Assembly: GCA_038276395.1 (NCBI GenBank)
Contig: JBBQAA010000022.1
Span: 1 to 64,000 of the forward strand
DNA: 64,000 bases
Source: JBBQAA01 sp038276395
Lineage (GTDB): Bacteria > Actinomycetota > Thermoleophilia > Solirubrobacterales > Solirubrobacteraceae
Reading direction: 5' to 3'
Position numbers and translations under genes: made by a program
The notes under the pieces: model-generated
Seen by the model: only the letters and a program-made list of their open reading frames with translations
Databases searched by the model: none
Told to the model about the DNA's origin: nothing
Shown here: positions 1 through 7,856 of the stretch, piece by piece
How the letters are laid out: the number at the start of each line of letters is the position of its first letter
Position numbering within the stretch: position 1 is the stretch's first letter

Positions 1-90
1 GGCGGGGATCATGAGCGCGAGCGCCACGTAGAGCGCCGCACCGAGGGCGACCGCGAGCAGGAGCGCCGGAACCGCGCCGCGCGGCCTCAC
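1..90 (-). CDS. N-terminus of a membrane or secreted protein, cut by the window edge
   Basis: Thirty codons are readable, from a GTG that overlaps the ispE stop codon as GTGA. Residues 2 and 4 are Arg and are followed by an almost unbroken hydrophobic stretch (about residues 6-30), which is a signal peptide or a first membrane helix. It is the last visible gene of the metG-tatD-rsmA-ispE run and is probably co-translated with ispE. The function cannot be told from this fragment. Confidence 0.55.
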   Translation of the reverse strand, partial: MRPRGAVPALLLAVALGAALYVALALMIPA

Positions 91-998
91 GACAGGAGCG
101 GATCCTCGTCCGCCGCGACCCCGGCGAACTCCGCATCCACGGGCACGGCCGCGCTCGCGCCCGGAAAGCGCGGCAGGAGCTCGGCCGCGGCGGCGGCGGC
201 CTGCCCCGGGCCCTCGAAGCCGGTGAAGACCCCGCACACGGTCGGCCCCGAGCCGCTCACGAGGACGACGTCGGCCTCCGCGCCCCGCGCGGCGTCGAGC
301 GCGTCGGCGATCCCCGGACGAAGCCGGCGCGCGGCGGGCTCGAGGTCGTTGAGGAGGAGCTCGGACGGCGGCAGCTCGTCGGTGCCGGTGAGGGCGGCGG
401 CGAGCGCGGCGCGAAGCTCCTCGAGCTCCTCGGAGCTTCGCCCGAGGCCGAGCTCGTCGGCGGCACGGAAGACCTCAGCCGTGGAGAGCGGCTCGGCGTC
501 CGGGAGCACGAGCACGCCGAAGGGAACCCGCGGCGGCACGGGCTCTAGCTCCTCCCCGGCTCCGCCCACGAGCACGAGCCCGGGCCGGAGCTGAGCGGGC
601 ACGTCGGCGCCGAGCCGCGGCGCGAGCACGTTCAGGGCGGGGCCCTCCGGCCGGCCGGCGGCGTGGGCGGCGAGGCGGAGCGCGGCGGCGGCGTCGCTCG
701 AGCCGCCACCCATCCCGCCGGCCACGGGCACGCGCTTGACGATCGCGAGCGCGACGGGCGGGCCGTCCCAGCCCGTCTCCGCGCGGTAGGCGGCGAGCGC
801 GGCCTCGGCGAGGTTCGGGCCGGCCACGCCCGGGCAGCGCACCTCGTCCTCGCCTCCCGAGGCGGGCGTGAGCGTCAGCTCGTCGGCCAGGGAGAGGGAC
901 TGCACGAGGGAGACGAGGAGGTGCAGCCCGTCCTCACGCCGCGGCCCGAGGGCGAGCGCGAGGTTGACCTTGCCGGGGGCGAGCGCGGAGAGCCTCAC
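87..998 (-). CDS. ispE: 4-diphosphocytidyl-2-C-methyl-D-erythritol kinase
   Basis: A GHMP-family kinase that phosphorylates CDP-methylerythritol in the non-mevalonate (MEP) isoprenoid pathway, in the cytoplasm. The 303 residues match the family length. The N-terminus carries the APGKVNLAL motif with Lys10 and Asn12. The glycine-rich ATP loop is PVAGGMGGGSSDAAA at about residues 91-105, and a C-terminal GSGPT motif closes the active site. The GTG start at 998 overlaps the rsmA stop (GTGA); an open frame continues upstream but only as a shadow of rsmA. The rsmA-ispE order is common in bacteria. It has no promoter of its own and should be expressed by coupling with rsmA. Confidence 0.95.
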   Translation of the reverse strand: MRLSALAPGKVNLALALGPRREDGLHLLVSLVQSLSLADELTLTPASGGEDEVRCPGVAGPNLAEAALAAYRAETGWDGPPVALAIVKRVPVAGGMGGGSSDAAAALRLAAHAAGRPEGPALNVLAPRLGADVPAQLRPGLVLVGGAGEELEPVPPRVPFGVLVLPDAEPLSTAEVFRAADELGLGRSSEELEELRAALAAALTGTDELPPSELLLNDLEPAARRLRPGIADALDAARGAEADVVLVSGSGPTVCGVFTGFEGPGQAAAAAAELLPRFPGASAAVPVDAEFAGVAADEDPLLS

Positions 999-1804
999 GT
1001 CCCCATCTTCTCCGTGAGGGCCACCCAGTCCTGCGGGGCGAGGCGCTCGGCGCGCGCGTCGGGGGGAAGGCCGAGCGCGGTCAGGGCGGCGCGCGCCCGG
1101 TCGCGCGCCCCGGGCGCGGCGCCGGGCGCGAGGGCGAGCGAGCCGGGCAGCGCCTTGCGCCGGTGGGCGAAGCCGGCGGCGGCCAGCGCGCGCACCGCCG
1201 GGCTCGCCGCCGATCCGGTGCGGCGCAGGCGCACGAGTACGGAGTCGACGTTCGGCACCGGGGTGAACACCGTGCGCGGGATCGCCCGCACCACGCGCAC
1301 CTCGCACCCGATCTGCGCGAGCACCGAGGGCAGCCCGTAGGCGGGGGTGCCGGGCGCGGCGGCCAGGCGCTCCCCCACCTCGCGCTGGACCATCGCCAGC
1401 ACGAGACCCAGCTCCGGCAGCTCGGCCAGCGCCTTGAGGATCGCCGTGGCCGCGATGTTGTAGGGGAGGTTGGCCACGAGCCGGCCGGGCCGGGGATCGA
1501 GCGCGGCGAAGTCGAGGTGGAGCGCGTCGGCGAGGTGCAGCGTCGCGTTGGCGAAGGGCGCGAGCGCGCCACGGAGCGCGGGCTCGAGCCGCCGGTCGAC
1601 CTCGACGACGTGGACGTGCGCGACCGCCGCCGCGAGCCGCTCGGAGAGGACGCCGAGACCGCCGCCGATCTCGAGCACGACGTCCTGCGGCGCGAGCGCC
1701 GCCTCGCGCAGGATGACGTCGAGGATGTTGGGGTCGGCGAGGAAGTTCTGCCCGAGGTCGCGATCCGGGCGGATGTCGTGCTCGCGCAGGCGGGCGATGC
1801 TCAC
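995..1804 (-). CDS. rsmA: 16S rRNA (adenine(1518)-N6/adenine(1519)-N6)-dimethyltransferase RsmA (KsgA)
   Basis: Dimethylates two adjacent adenines in the 3' terminal helix of 16S rRNA during small-subunit assembly. The 269-residue protein has the N-terminal GQNFL motif (about residues 18-22), the S-adenosylmethionine loop EIGGGLGVLSERL and the catalytic NLPYN motif, and ends in the usual small C-terminal domain. The GTG start at 1804 overlaps the tatD stop as GTGA. No ATG fits, and the start gives the normal family N-terminus. It sits between tatD and ispE, a frequent actinobacterial arrangement. Confidence 0.95.
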   Translation of the reverse strand: MSIARLREHDIRPDRDLGQNFLADPNILDVILREAALAPQDVVLEIGGGLGVLSERLAAAVAHVHVVEVDRRLEPALRGALAPFANATLHLADALHLDFAALDPRPGRLVANLPYNIAATAILKALAELPELGLVLAMVQREVGERLAAAPGTPAYGLPSVLAQIGCEVRVVRAIPRTVFTPVPNVDSVLVRLRRTGSAASPAVRALAAAGFAHRRKALPGSLALAPGAAPGARDRARAALTALGLPPDARAERLAPQDWVALTEKMGT

Positions 1805-2553
1805 CAGCGAAGGACCGCGGCGGCGTTCCGCGCGACGGCCTCCTCGAGCGCCGCGTAGGAGATCCCTCGCTCTGCCGCGAGCGCCGCCGCGGTGTGGATG
1901 ACGAAGGCGGGCTCGTTGCGGTGCTTGCGCTCGGGCTGCGGGGTGAGGTAGGGCGCGTCGGTCTCCACGAGCAGGCGGTGAAGCGGCACGCGCGCGGCGG
2001 CCTCGCGGAGCGCGGCGTTCCGCGGGTAGGTGGCGTTCCCCGCGAAGGAGAACCACCAGTCCGGGTGCTCGAGGCAGGCGTCGAGCTCCTCGGGCATCGA
2101 GAAGCAGTGGAGGATCACGCGCAGGCCCTCGGCGGCGTCGGCGAGGGCCGCGATCGTCCCCTCCGCCGCCTCGCGCGAGTGGATGACGAGCGCCTTGCCC
2201 GTCTCCCGCGCGAGCGCGATCTGGGCGGCGAAGGCGCGCTCCTGGTCCTCCCGCGGCGCCGTGTCCCGGAAGAAGTCGAGCCCGGTCTCCCCGATGGCCA
2301 CGCAGCGCGGGTGGGCGGCCAGCTCGCGCAGGTCGGCGAGGTCGTCCTCGCCGAAGCCGCCGGCCGCGTTGGGGTGGCGCCCCACCGCGGCCCACACCTC
2401 GGGGAACGCCTCGGCGGCGGCGAGCGCAGCGCGGTTCGAGGCGGCGTCCATGCCGATCGTGACGATCCGCTCGACGCCCGCCTCCCGCGCCCGCTCGACG
2501 AGCTCGGCGTCGGGGGGTGCGCACACCTCGAGGTGGGTGTGGGTGTCGATCAC
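1801..2553 (-). CDS. tatD: TatD-family metal-dependent hydrolase / 3'-5' DNase
   Basis: A 250-residue TIM-barrel hydrolase of the TatD family, members of which act as metal-dependent deoxyribonucleases and D-aminoacyl-tRNA deacylase-like enzymes. The metal ligands are visible in order: DTHTHLE at the N-terminus, GETGLDFF, IHSRE, HCFS, and ETDAPYLTPQP near the end. The GTG start at 2553 overlaps the metG stop codon (GTGA), so it is coupled to metG. tatD next to metG and rsmA is a conserved neighbourhood in Gram-positive bacteria. The exact substrate is unknown. Confidence 0.92.
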   Translation of the reverse strand: MIDTHTHLEVCAPPDAELVERAREAGVERIVTIGMDAASNRAALAAAEAFPEVWAAVGRHPNAAGGFGEDDLADLRELAAHPRCVAIGETGLDFFRDTAPREDQERAFAAQIALARETGKALVIHSREAAEGTIAALADAAEGLRVILHCFSMPEELDACLEHPDWWFSFAGNATYPRNAALREAAARVPLHRLLVETDAPYLTPQPERKHRNEPAFVIHTAAALAAERGISYAALEEAVARNAAAVLRW

Positions 2554-4001
2554 GGCTTGGGGAAGAGGGGCGCGATCGGCTCGAGGCGCGGCGCTTCGAG
2601 CGCCGCGGTCAGACGCGCCGCCATGGCCGGCAGGTAGGGCGCGAGCTCGCGCGTGACCGCGCGCAGGCCGGCGATGAGCGAGGCGAGGGTGACGTCGAGC
2701 GCGGCGGCGGCGTCCGGGTCCTTGGCCTGCTTCCACGGCTCCCGCTCCTCGACGTAGCGGTTCAGCCGCCGGACGCGCCGCCAGATGACCTCGAGGGCCT
2801 GCGTCAGCTCGACCCGGTCCATCAGCGCCGCGACCTCGGCGCGCAGCGAGCCGAGCTCGCCGGCCAGCGCGGGGTCGGTCTCGGCCGCGGGCGCGGCGCC
2901 GTCGCGGTAGCGCGCGACCATGGCCAGCGTCCGGCTCGCGAGGTTGCCGTACTCGTTGGCCAGCTCGGTCTCGTAGCGGGTCTCGAAGCCGACGGTGGAG
3001 ACGCTCCCGTCCGACCCGAAGGAGACCTCGCGGAAGAGGTAGTAGCGCAGGGCGTCGGCGCCGAAGCGCTCGATGATGACGAACGGGTCGAGCACGTTGC
3101 CGAGCGACTTCGACATCTTCTCCCCGTCCATCAGCAGGTAGCCGTGGACGTAGATCTGCTCGGGCAGCGCCAGCTCGGCGGCCATCAGCATGGCCGGCCA
3201 GAACACTGTGTGGAACTTGAGGATGTCCTTGGCCATGACGTGCAGCGTGGCCGGCCAGAAGCGCGCGGTCAGGTCCTCCCCGGGGCGGGCGAAGCCAAGC
3301 GCCGTGTAGTAGTTGAAGAGCGCGTCGAACCAGACGTAGACGACCTGGTCGGGGTCCCACGGGATGGGGATCCCCCAGGTGATCGAGGAGCGGGAGATCG
3401 AGAAATCGCGCAGGCCGGACTCGATGAAGGAGCGCGCCTCGTTGTGGCGGTGGCCGGGCCGCACGAACCCGGGCTGGGCGGCGAAGAGCGCCTCGAGCCG
3501 CTCCTGAAAGGCCGAGAGGCGGAAGAACCAGTTCTCCTCCCGCTGCCAGGTGAGCTCGATGTGGTGGATCGGGCAGGTGTTGCCCGCGGCGATCTCGGTG
3601 TCGGTCTTGAAGTCCGCGCAACGCGGGCAGTACCAGCCCTCGTAGAGGCCCTTGTAGACGTGGCCCGCCTCCTTGACGCGCTCGAGCACCTCGCTCACCC
3701 GGCGCTTGTGCTCGGGGTCGCTCGTGCGGATGAAGAAGTCGGGCTCGGCCTCGATCCGGGGCAGGAGCGCGCGGAAGCGCTCGGCGTTCCGGTCGGCCAG
3801 CTCCTGGGGCGAGACGCCCTCCGCCTCGGCCGCGAGCGCCACGGGCTCGCCGTGCTCGTCGGTGCCCGTCAGGAAGAAGACGTCCTCCCCCCGCGCGCGC
3901 ATGTGACGGGCGAGGATGTCGGCGGCGATCGTCGTGTACGCGTGGCCGAGGTGCGGCTGGGCGTTGACGTAGTAGATCGGCGTCGTGACGTAGTAGGACA
4001 C
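2550..4001 (-). CDS. metG: Methionyl-tRNA synthetase
   Basis: Charges tRNA-Met. The 483-residue class I synthetase carries the HIGH-type motif HLGH at residues 17-20, a single CPRC zinc knuckle near 125-128 and KMSKS at 295-299. It ends with the helical anticodon-binding domain and has no C-terminal EMAP/Arc1p dimerisation domain, so it is the short form. The start is GTG; a TAGCCT hexamer ends 9 nt before it, compatible with leaderless transcription. It heads a run of at least five genes joined by 4-bp GTGA overlaps (tatD, rsmA, ispE and a cut-off gene). Confidence 0.96.
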   Translation of the reverse strand: MSYYVTTPIYYVNAQPHLGHAYTTIAADILARHMRARGEDVFFLTGTDEHGEPVALAAEAEGVSPQELADRNAERFRALLPRIEAEPDFFIRTSDPEHKRRVSEVLERVKEAGHVYKGLYEGWYCPRCADFKTDTEIAAGNTCPIHHIELTWQREENWFFRLSAFQERLEALFAAQPGFVRPGHRHNEARSFIESGLRDFSISRSSITWGIPIPWDPDQVVYVWFDALFNYYTALGFARPGEDLTARFWPATLHVMAKDILKFHTVFWPAMLMAAELALPEQIYVHGYLLMDGEKMSKSLGNVLDPFVIIERFGADALRYYLFREVSFGSDGSVSTVGFETRYETELANEYGNLASRTLAMVARYRDGAAPAAETDPALAGELGSLRAEVAALMDRVELTQALEVIWRRVRRLNRYVEEREPWKQAKDPDAAAALDVTLASLIAGLRAVTRELAPYLPAMAARLTAALEAPRLEPIAPLFPKP

Positions 4002-4010
4002 GGGCGGTTG

Positions 4011-4016
4011 AGGCTA
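4011..4016 (-). promoter_or_regulatory. Candidate -10 hexamer of the metG operon
   Basis: On the minus strand TAGCCT lies 9 nt upstream of the metG GTG. The spacing repeats at many other first genes in this window, suggesting a near-leaderless transcript. No clear -35 is visible. Confidence 0.4.
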
Positions 4017-4211
4017 CGGGGCGGTCTGGGCCCGGATCGGCACGCTGCGGGTTGGTGGGCCCCCGCGCGAACTGCGCGGGGGGCCGGGCTTTGGACGGGC
4101 AGCGCCCCGGCCACGAAGAAGGAGGGACGTGGAGGGGGTGACGGTGGGGGTGACGGTGGGGGATCGGCTGGTTGCTTCCGGCGTGGCTGCCGCCGGAGGG
4201 CGTCGCGAGAT

Positions 4212-4255
4212 CGAGTGGCGAGTACTGCTCGGTGACGCGCAGTACTCGCCACTCG
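4212..4255. repeat. Perfect 16-bp inverted repeat (hairpin)
   Basis: The arms CGAGTGGCGAGTACTG (4212-4227) and CAGTACTCGCCACTCG (4240-4255) are exact reverse complements around a 12-nt loop. It lies upstream of both flanking genes, so it is not a terminator for either. It could be a dispersed intergenic repeat, a regulatory site, or part of an unannotated RNA; no poly-T tract follows on either side. Confidence 0.8.
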
Positions 4256-4511
4256 TTGGGTACTGAGGCGCAGACACGGGCGCGGCCGGCCCGCGAGCGG
4301 CGCCTCCACGTTGGCCGCGTGACCCGGGCGGGCCGGAGCGACATCCGCCGCGCCCGCGCCTCGCGAGGCTCCCGGACTCCCATCCTCATAGCCAAACCCG
4401 GCGGGCGAGCTCGCCCCCCTGACCCCCGCCCGAGCCTTCATGCGCTCAAGCCTCGCGCCCCTCACCGCGACGGCCGCCCCGGCCCCGCGAAGCCAACTAG
4501 TACGCCTTGCG

Positions 4512-4532
4512 TTACTACGCATAACGTAGTAA
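4512..4532. promoter_or_regulatory. Palindromic operator and promoter of padR
   Basis: TTACTACG (4512-4519) and CGTAGTAA (4525-4532) form a perfect 8-bp inverted repeat around CATAA, immediately before padR. Within it TAACGT (4522-4527) is a possible -10 ending 6 nt before a GTG. PadR regulators generally repress their own operon by binding such palindromes, so autorepression is the obvious reading. Binding itself is inferred. Confidence 0.65.
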
Positions 4533-4533
4533 G

Positions 4534-4911
4534 GTGGCGGACATGAGCCCCCGAGCACCCCACGACGAAGCGGCCGCGGGCCGCGCCAACGATCCCTCCG
4601 TCCTCATCCTCACGAGCCTGGCGGCCGGAGAGAAGCACGGGTACGCGCTGCTGCAGGACATCGAGCGCTTCGCGGGGACGTCCCTCGGCCCGGGCACGCT
4701 GTACGGAGCGATCGGGCGGCTCGAGGAGCGCGGGCTGATCGAGGCCCTCGCCGCCTCCGGCCGCCGGCGCCCCTACCGGCTCACCGCCGCGGGGGCCGCG
4801 GCGCTGCAGACGGCGCTCGCCGAGCTGCGCACGATCGTCGACGAGGGGTCGGCCCGGCTGGCGAGCCGGCCGGCGCCGCCGCGGGTCGCGGCGGCCGGAG
4901 GCCGGGCATGA
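4534..4911 (+). CDS. PadR-family transcriptional regulator
   Basis: A 125-residue winged-helix repressor of the PadR family: the domain runs from about residue 20 to 105, with LTSLAAGEKHGYALLQDI and the wing region GPGTLYGAIGRLEERGLIE. PadR proteins sense small ligands and usually control an adjacent transporter operon. Two starts are possible: GTG at 4534, placed 6 nt after a TAACGT hexamer (leaderless), or ATG at 4543 behind AAGGTGG. I keep GTG because the leaderless spacing recurs in this window. Its last codon overlaps the next gene (ATGA), and an ABC ATPase follows, which fits a drug/lipid efflux operon under PadR control. Confidence 0.88.
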   Translation: MADMSPRAPHDEAAAGRANDPSVLILTSLAAGEKHGYALLQDIERFAGTSLGPGTLYGAIGRLEERGLIEALAASGRRRPYRLTAAGAAALQTALAELRTIVDEGSARLASRPAPPRVAAAGGRA

Positions 4912-5843
4912 GCGCCGCGCGGACCGCGGGGCGCCTGACGCGCGCCTACCCGCCGGCCTGGCGGGCCCGTTACGGCGAGGAGCTCGCCGAGCTCATCCTC
5001 GACATGAGCGAGGGCGGGAGGATCCCCTGGCGCCTGCGCGCCGACGTCGTCGCGGCGGGCGGGCGCGAGCGCCTGCGCGCCGCCGGCCTCGGCGACGGTG
5101 AGCGCCCGGCCGACCGGGTGCGCTCGGGCACCGGACTCGTCCTCTGGGCGTGGGCGCTGTTCGTGGCGGCGGGGGCGATCGTGCAGAAGACCTCCGAGCA
5201 CTGGGAGGGAGCGCTACCGACGGGGAGCCACCCGCTCGCCGGTGGGGCGTTCGCCACGCTCCTCTACGTCGCCGTAGCGACGGCGATCCTCCTCGCCGCC
5301 GCGGTCGCGTGGGCCGCTCCGAGGCTCGTCGAGCTCGTGCGGGCCGGCCGGGCGCCGGGGCTCCGCCGCCGCGCGCTCATCGCCGCGGGCGCGACCCTCG
5401 TGCTCGCCGCCGCGACCCTCGCGCTCGTCCTCTGGGCGCGTGGCCTCAGCGGCCGGCAGCGCGACGGCCACGACACCGCCTACGCCGTCGGCTTCCTCGC
5501 CTGGGCCGCGCTCGGCGCCGCCTGTCTGATCGCCTCGACCGCCGCGATCGCCCGGGCCGCGCGCTGCCTCGAGCTCCGGCCCGTGGCCCTCCGGCGGCAG
5601 GCCGGGCTGACCGCGGCGGTGGCCGGGGCGATGGCGGTCATGACGGCGGCCACGGCGACGTGGTGGGCGAGCGTCGGCGCCGCCGCGCCCGCGGCGCTGA
5701 CGGGCGGTGGGGCGAGCGCGCACCCCACGGCGCTCGTACCGCGGCTCGTCCTCGCCCTGGCGCTGATGCTGCTGGCCACGGCGCTCGGGGGCGCCGGCGC
5801 CCGGCGCGCGCTGCGCGCGCTCCCGGCGCTCGCCGGGCGGTAG
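4908..5843 (+). CDS. Multi-pass membrane protein of a PadR operon
   Basis: A 311-residue protein with a cytoplasmic N-terminal region containing [17 protein letters not shown] (about residues 14-30), a motif typical of integral membrane proteins encoded next to PadR regulators in actinobacteria. About six hydrophobic segments follow (near 75-92, 115-136, 155-176, 193-214, 232-250 and 275-297). It starts by ATGA overlap with padR and is followed 6 bp later by an ABC ATPase remnant. It may have been the membrane partner of that ATPase, but it lacks a recognisable ABC-2 permease signature, so function stays open. Confidence 0.75.
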   Translation: MSAARTAGRLTRAYPPAWRARYGEELAELILDMSEGGRIPWRLRADVVAAGGRERLRAAGLGDGERPADRVRSGTGLVLWAWALFVAAGAIVQKTSEHWEGALPTGSHPLAGGAFATLLYVAVATAILLAAAVAWAAPRLVELVRAGRAPGLRRRALIAAGATLVLAAATLALVLWARGLSGRQRDGHDTAYAVGFLAWAALGAACLIASTAAIARAARCLELRPVALRRQAGLTAAVAGAMAVMTAATATWWASVGAAAPAALTGGGASAHPTALVPRLVLALALMLLATALGGAGARRALRALPALAGR

Positions 5844-5849
5844 CGCGTC

Positions 5850-6546
5850 ATGGCGGAGGCGGTCATCGCCGAGGGTCTGACCAAGCGCTACGGCGGCGAG
5901 CGCGGCGTCTGCGACGTCAGCTTCACGGTCGCCGACGGGGAGATCTGCGCGCTGCTCGGACGCAGCGGGGCCGGCGAGACGACGACGATGCGCGTGCTCG
6001 TCGGCCTCTCGCGGGCGGACCGCGGCGCCGCCCGGCTCCTCGGGGCGAGGACCGGGCTCGGGGCCGGCGTGCTCGGTCAGGTCGGGGTGGTGATCGACGG
6101 CCCCGCCTTCGTCCCCCATCTCAGCGGGATGCGCAACCTGAAGCTCCTCTGGCGCGCGGGCGTCCGCGCCTGGCCCCCACCCGCGCTGGACCGGCCCTCG
6201 AGCTCGCGGGGCTCGGGCCGGCGATCGACCGCAGGGTCAGCAGGTACTCGGCGGGAATGCAGCAGCGCCTCGCCCTCGCCCAGACGCTCATGGGCGCCCC
6301 GCGCGTGCTGATCCTCGACGAGCCCGCCAACGGGCTCGACCCGGGGGAGGTCCGGAGCCTCCGCCGGTACCTGGCCGGGCTGGCCGGGGGCGGCGCGGCG
6401 ATCCTCGTTCCAGCCACCTGCTCGCGGAGGTCGAGCAGCTCGCTAGCCACGCCGTCGTAATCGACGAGGGCCGGGTCAGGGCGGCCGGGCGCCTCGCGGA
6501 CCTGCTCGCGGGCGGCCGGCGCCTGGTCGGGCCGCGCCTGATGTAG
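5850..6546 (+). pseudogene. Decayed ABC transporter ATP-binding protein
   Basis: Reading three frames in turn recovers an ABC ATPase of about 232 residues (family usually about 300). Frame one holds the Walker A region [10 protein letters not shown], where the invariant Lys is replaced by Glu. Near 6190-6200 a one-base deletion moves the frame to the signature region ([15 protein letters not shown]) and Walker B ([13 protein letters not shown]). A second one-base deletion near 6412 moves it to the H-loop and tail ([20 protein letters not shown]), ending at TAG 6544-6546. Even with the frameshifts repaired, the Lys-to-Glu change should abolish ATP hydrolysis. This is most likely a dead gene; indel errors could explain the frameshifts but not the substitution. 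Confidence 0.8.
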
Positions 6547-6583
6547 GAACATCATGAACTAGATGTGTCGATGTCGAGCCGGC

Positions 6584-6589
6584 TAGACT
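6584..6589 (+). promoter_or_regulatory. Candidate -10 of vapBC
   Basis: TAGACT ends 6 nt before the GTG of the antitoxin gene, compatible with a leaderless transcript. Antitoxin genes of this type are usually autorepressed at this position. Confidence 0.45.
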
Positions 6590-6595
6590 CACGGC

Positions 6596-6862
6596 GTGCG
6601 CACCACGCTCACGCTTGACGAGGACGTCGCCGCCGCGCTGGCGCGCCGGCGAGCCGAGCGGGGGACCGGGCTCCGCCACGAGATCAACGAGCTGCTTCGC
6701 GCCGGGCTGGCCGCCGGCGACGCCGCCTCGGCACCGGACGCGGAGGAGCCCTACGAGCCGCCCGTGTTCGACTCCGGACGGGCCCTCGTCACCGATGAGC
6801 GGGCGCTCAAGGCGCTGCTCGACGACGAGGACGTCGAGCGGGCGCTCACCCCTCGCGTGTGA
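6596..6862 (+). CDS. VapB-type antitoxin, ribbon-helix-helix
   Basis: An 88-residue antitoxin. Residues 1-45 (MRTTLTLDEDVAAALARRR onward) form a ribbon-helix-helix DNA-binding domain; the rest is an acidic, disordered tail ending in DDEDVERAL that would wrap the toxin active site. The GTG start lies 6 nt after TAGACT. It overlaps the PIN toxin gene by 4 bp (GTGA), the normal layout of a vapBC operon, with the antitoxin first so that it is made in excess. Confidence 0.85.
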   Translation: MRTTLTLDEDVAAALARRRAERGTGLRHEINELLRAGLAAGDAASAPDAEEPYEPPVFDSGRALVTDERALKALLDDEDVERALTPRV

Positions 6863-7290
6863 TCCTCGTCGACGTCAACCTCCTCGTCGCGGCGACGATG
6901 ACCTCGGCGCCGGGCCATGCGGCGGCGCGCGAGTGGCTCGGGGACCGGCTGACCGGCACCGCCCGGGTCGGGCTGCCGTGGGTCTGTCTCACCGGGTTCG
7001 TCCGCGTGGCCGGGCAGCCCCGGGCGTGGGAGCGGCCGCTGCCGCCCGCCGGCGCCGTCTCGGTCGTGCGCTCCTGGCTCTCGCGACCGCCGACCTGGAT
7101 CCCCGAGCCGGGCCCGCGTCACCTCGACCTGCTGGACAGGCTGCTGGGATCGCAGCCCTCCGTGCGCCTCGTCACCGATGCGCACATCGCGGCGATCGCC
7201 ATCGAGCACGGGCTCGAGCTGTGCAGCCGCGACCGTGACTTCGCCCGCTGGGCCGAGCTCGGCGCGCGCTCGCGGGATCCGCTGGCCTGA
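6859..7290 (+). CDS. VapC-type PIN-domain ribonuclease toxin
   Basis: A 143-residue PIN-domain protein, expected to cleave a specific RNA (often a tRNA or rRNA loop) when free of its antitoxin. The first acidic residue is Asp5 in ILVDVNLLVAA, and the C-terminal pair lies in TDAHIAAIAIEHG and SRDRDF. In the second motif the usual Glu is replaced (LTGFVRVAG), as also happens in one VapC subgroup. It overlaps the antitoxin gene by GTGA. It converges on a mazEF pair with a 1-bp gap between stop codons. Confidence 0.85.
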   Translation: MILVDVNLLVAATMTSAPGHAAAREWLGDRLTGTARVGLPWVCLTGFVRVAGQPRAWERPLPPAGAVSVVRSWLSRPPTWIPEPGPRHLDLLDRLLGSQPSVRLVTDAHIAAIAIEHGLELCSRDRDFARWAELGARSRDPLA

Positions 7291-7291
7291 G

Positions 7292-7639
7292 CTACACACT
7301 CAGGTGCAGCCGCACCGCCTCCTCGAGCCGTTCCATGAGGGGTGCCGGAAGGCGTCCGACGGCCGGCCCGAGGCGCTCGATCGAGATGGAGCGCACCTGC
7401 TCGGCCTGGGCCTTCGAGTCGGTCCGCAGGCCGGTGAGCATGGCGGGGAGCAGCGTCTGGAAGGGGAACACGCGCGTGACGTTGCTCGTGACGGGGACGA
7501 CGGTGACCACCCCGCGCTGCAGGCGGGCCGCGGTGGCGTTGGCGCGATCGTTGCTCACGACGACGGCGGGACGGCGCTTGTGGGCCTCGTCCCCCCGCCC
7601 GGGATCGAGATCGACCAGCCGGATCTCACCGCGCCGCAT
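7292..7639 (-). CDS. mazF: MazF/PemK-type mRNA interferase toxin
   Basis: A 115-residue sequence-specific endoribonuclease of the MazF/PemK family. Hallmarks are the N-terminal RRGEIRLVDLDPGRGDE, the KRRPAVVVSND strand, VVPVTSN, and the C-terminal QAEQVRSISIERL. It starts at ATG 7639, 14 bp inside the upstream antitoxin gene, so translation is coupled. Expected to inhibit translation by mRNA cleavage until neutralised by the adjacent ribbon-helix-helix antitoxin. Confidence 0.9.
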   Translation of the reverse strand: MRRGEIRLVDLDPGRGDEAHKRRPAVVVSNDRANATAARLQRGVVTVVPVTSNVTRVFPFQTLLPAMLTGLRTDSKAQAEQVRSISIERLGPAVGRLPAPLMERLEEAVRLHLSV

Positions 7640-7856
7640 CGGCCAGCCCGTCGTCCACGGTGGCCTCCCAGCCGGGGCTCTCCTCGGCGCTCTCCCACTC
7701 GTCCCACGCCGCGGCGTAGTCCTGCTCGAGCTCGGCGTGGCGGAGCAGGCGGATCGCGTGCCGCACCGCCCCGGACCGGGAGCGCAGCCCGCGGGTGCGC
7801 GCGTAGTCGTCAAGCACGGCCACGTCCTCCACGGGCAGGCTGACGCTCAGCTTCAT
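7626..7856 (-). CDS. MazE-type antitoxin, ribbon-helix-helix
   Basis: A 76-residue antitoxin with an N-terminal ribbon-helix-helix (MKLSVSLPVEDVAVLDDYA, then RSRSGAVRHAIRLLR) and a C-terminal acidic segment rich in Trp and Glu (AAWDEWESAEESPGW) that would cover MazF. A TAGCAT hexamer ends 6 nt before its ATG. It overlaps mazF by 14 bp and, at its 5' end, the last 47 bp of the LytM-like gene, all on the minus strand. Confidence 0.85.
   Translation of the reverse strand: MKLSVSLPVEDVAVLDDYARTRGLRSRSGAVRHAIRLLRHAELEQDYAAAWDEWESAEESPGWEATVDDGLADAAR

Larger units (their letters stand above)
4002..4511. other. Intergenic region between metG and padR
   Basis: About 510 bp between divergent genes with no convincing coding sequence: frames that are open here lack ribosome-binding sites and read through the hairpin on both strands. 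It contains a 12-bp unit (GGGGGTGACGGT) repeated twice at 4134-4157 and the long inverted repeat at 4212-4255. I searched by eye for a T-box or SAM-type leader for metG and saw none of the conserved T-box sequence. Confidence 0.5.

Noticed and set aside
4002..4511. T-box or SAM-type leader upstream of metG
   Set aside because: The conserved T-box sequence is not visible on the minus strand, and a TAnnnT close to the GTG suggests a very short leader.
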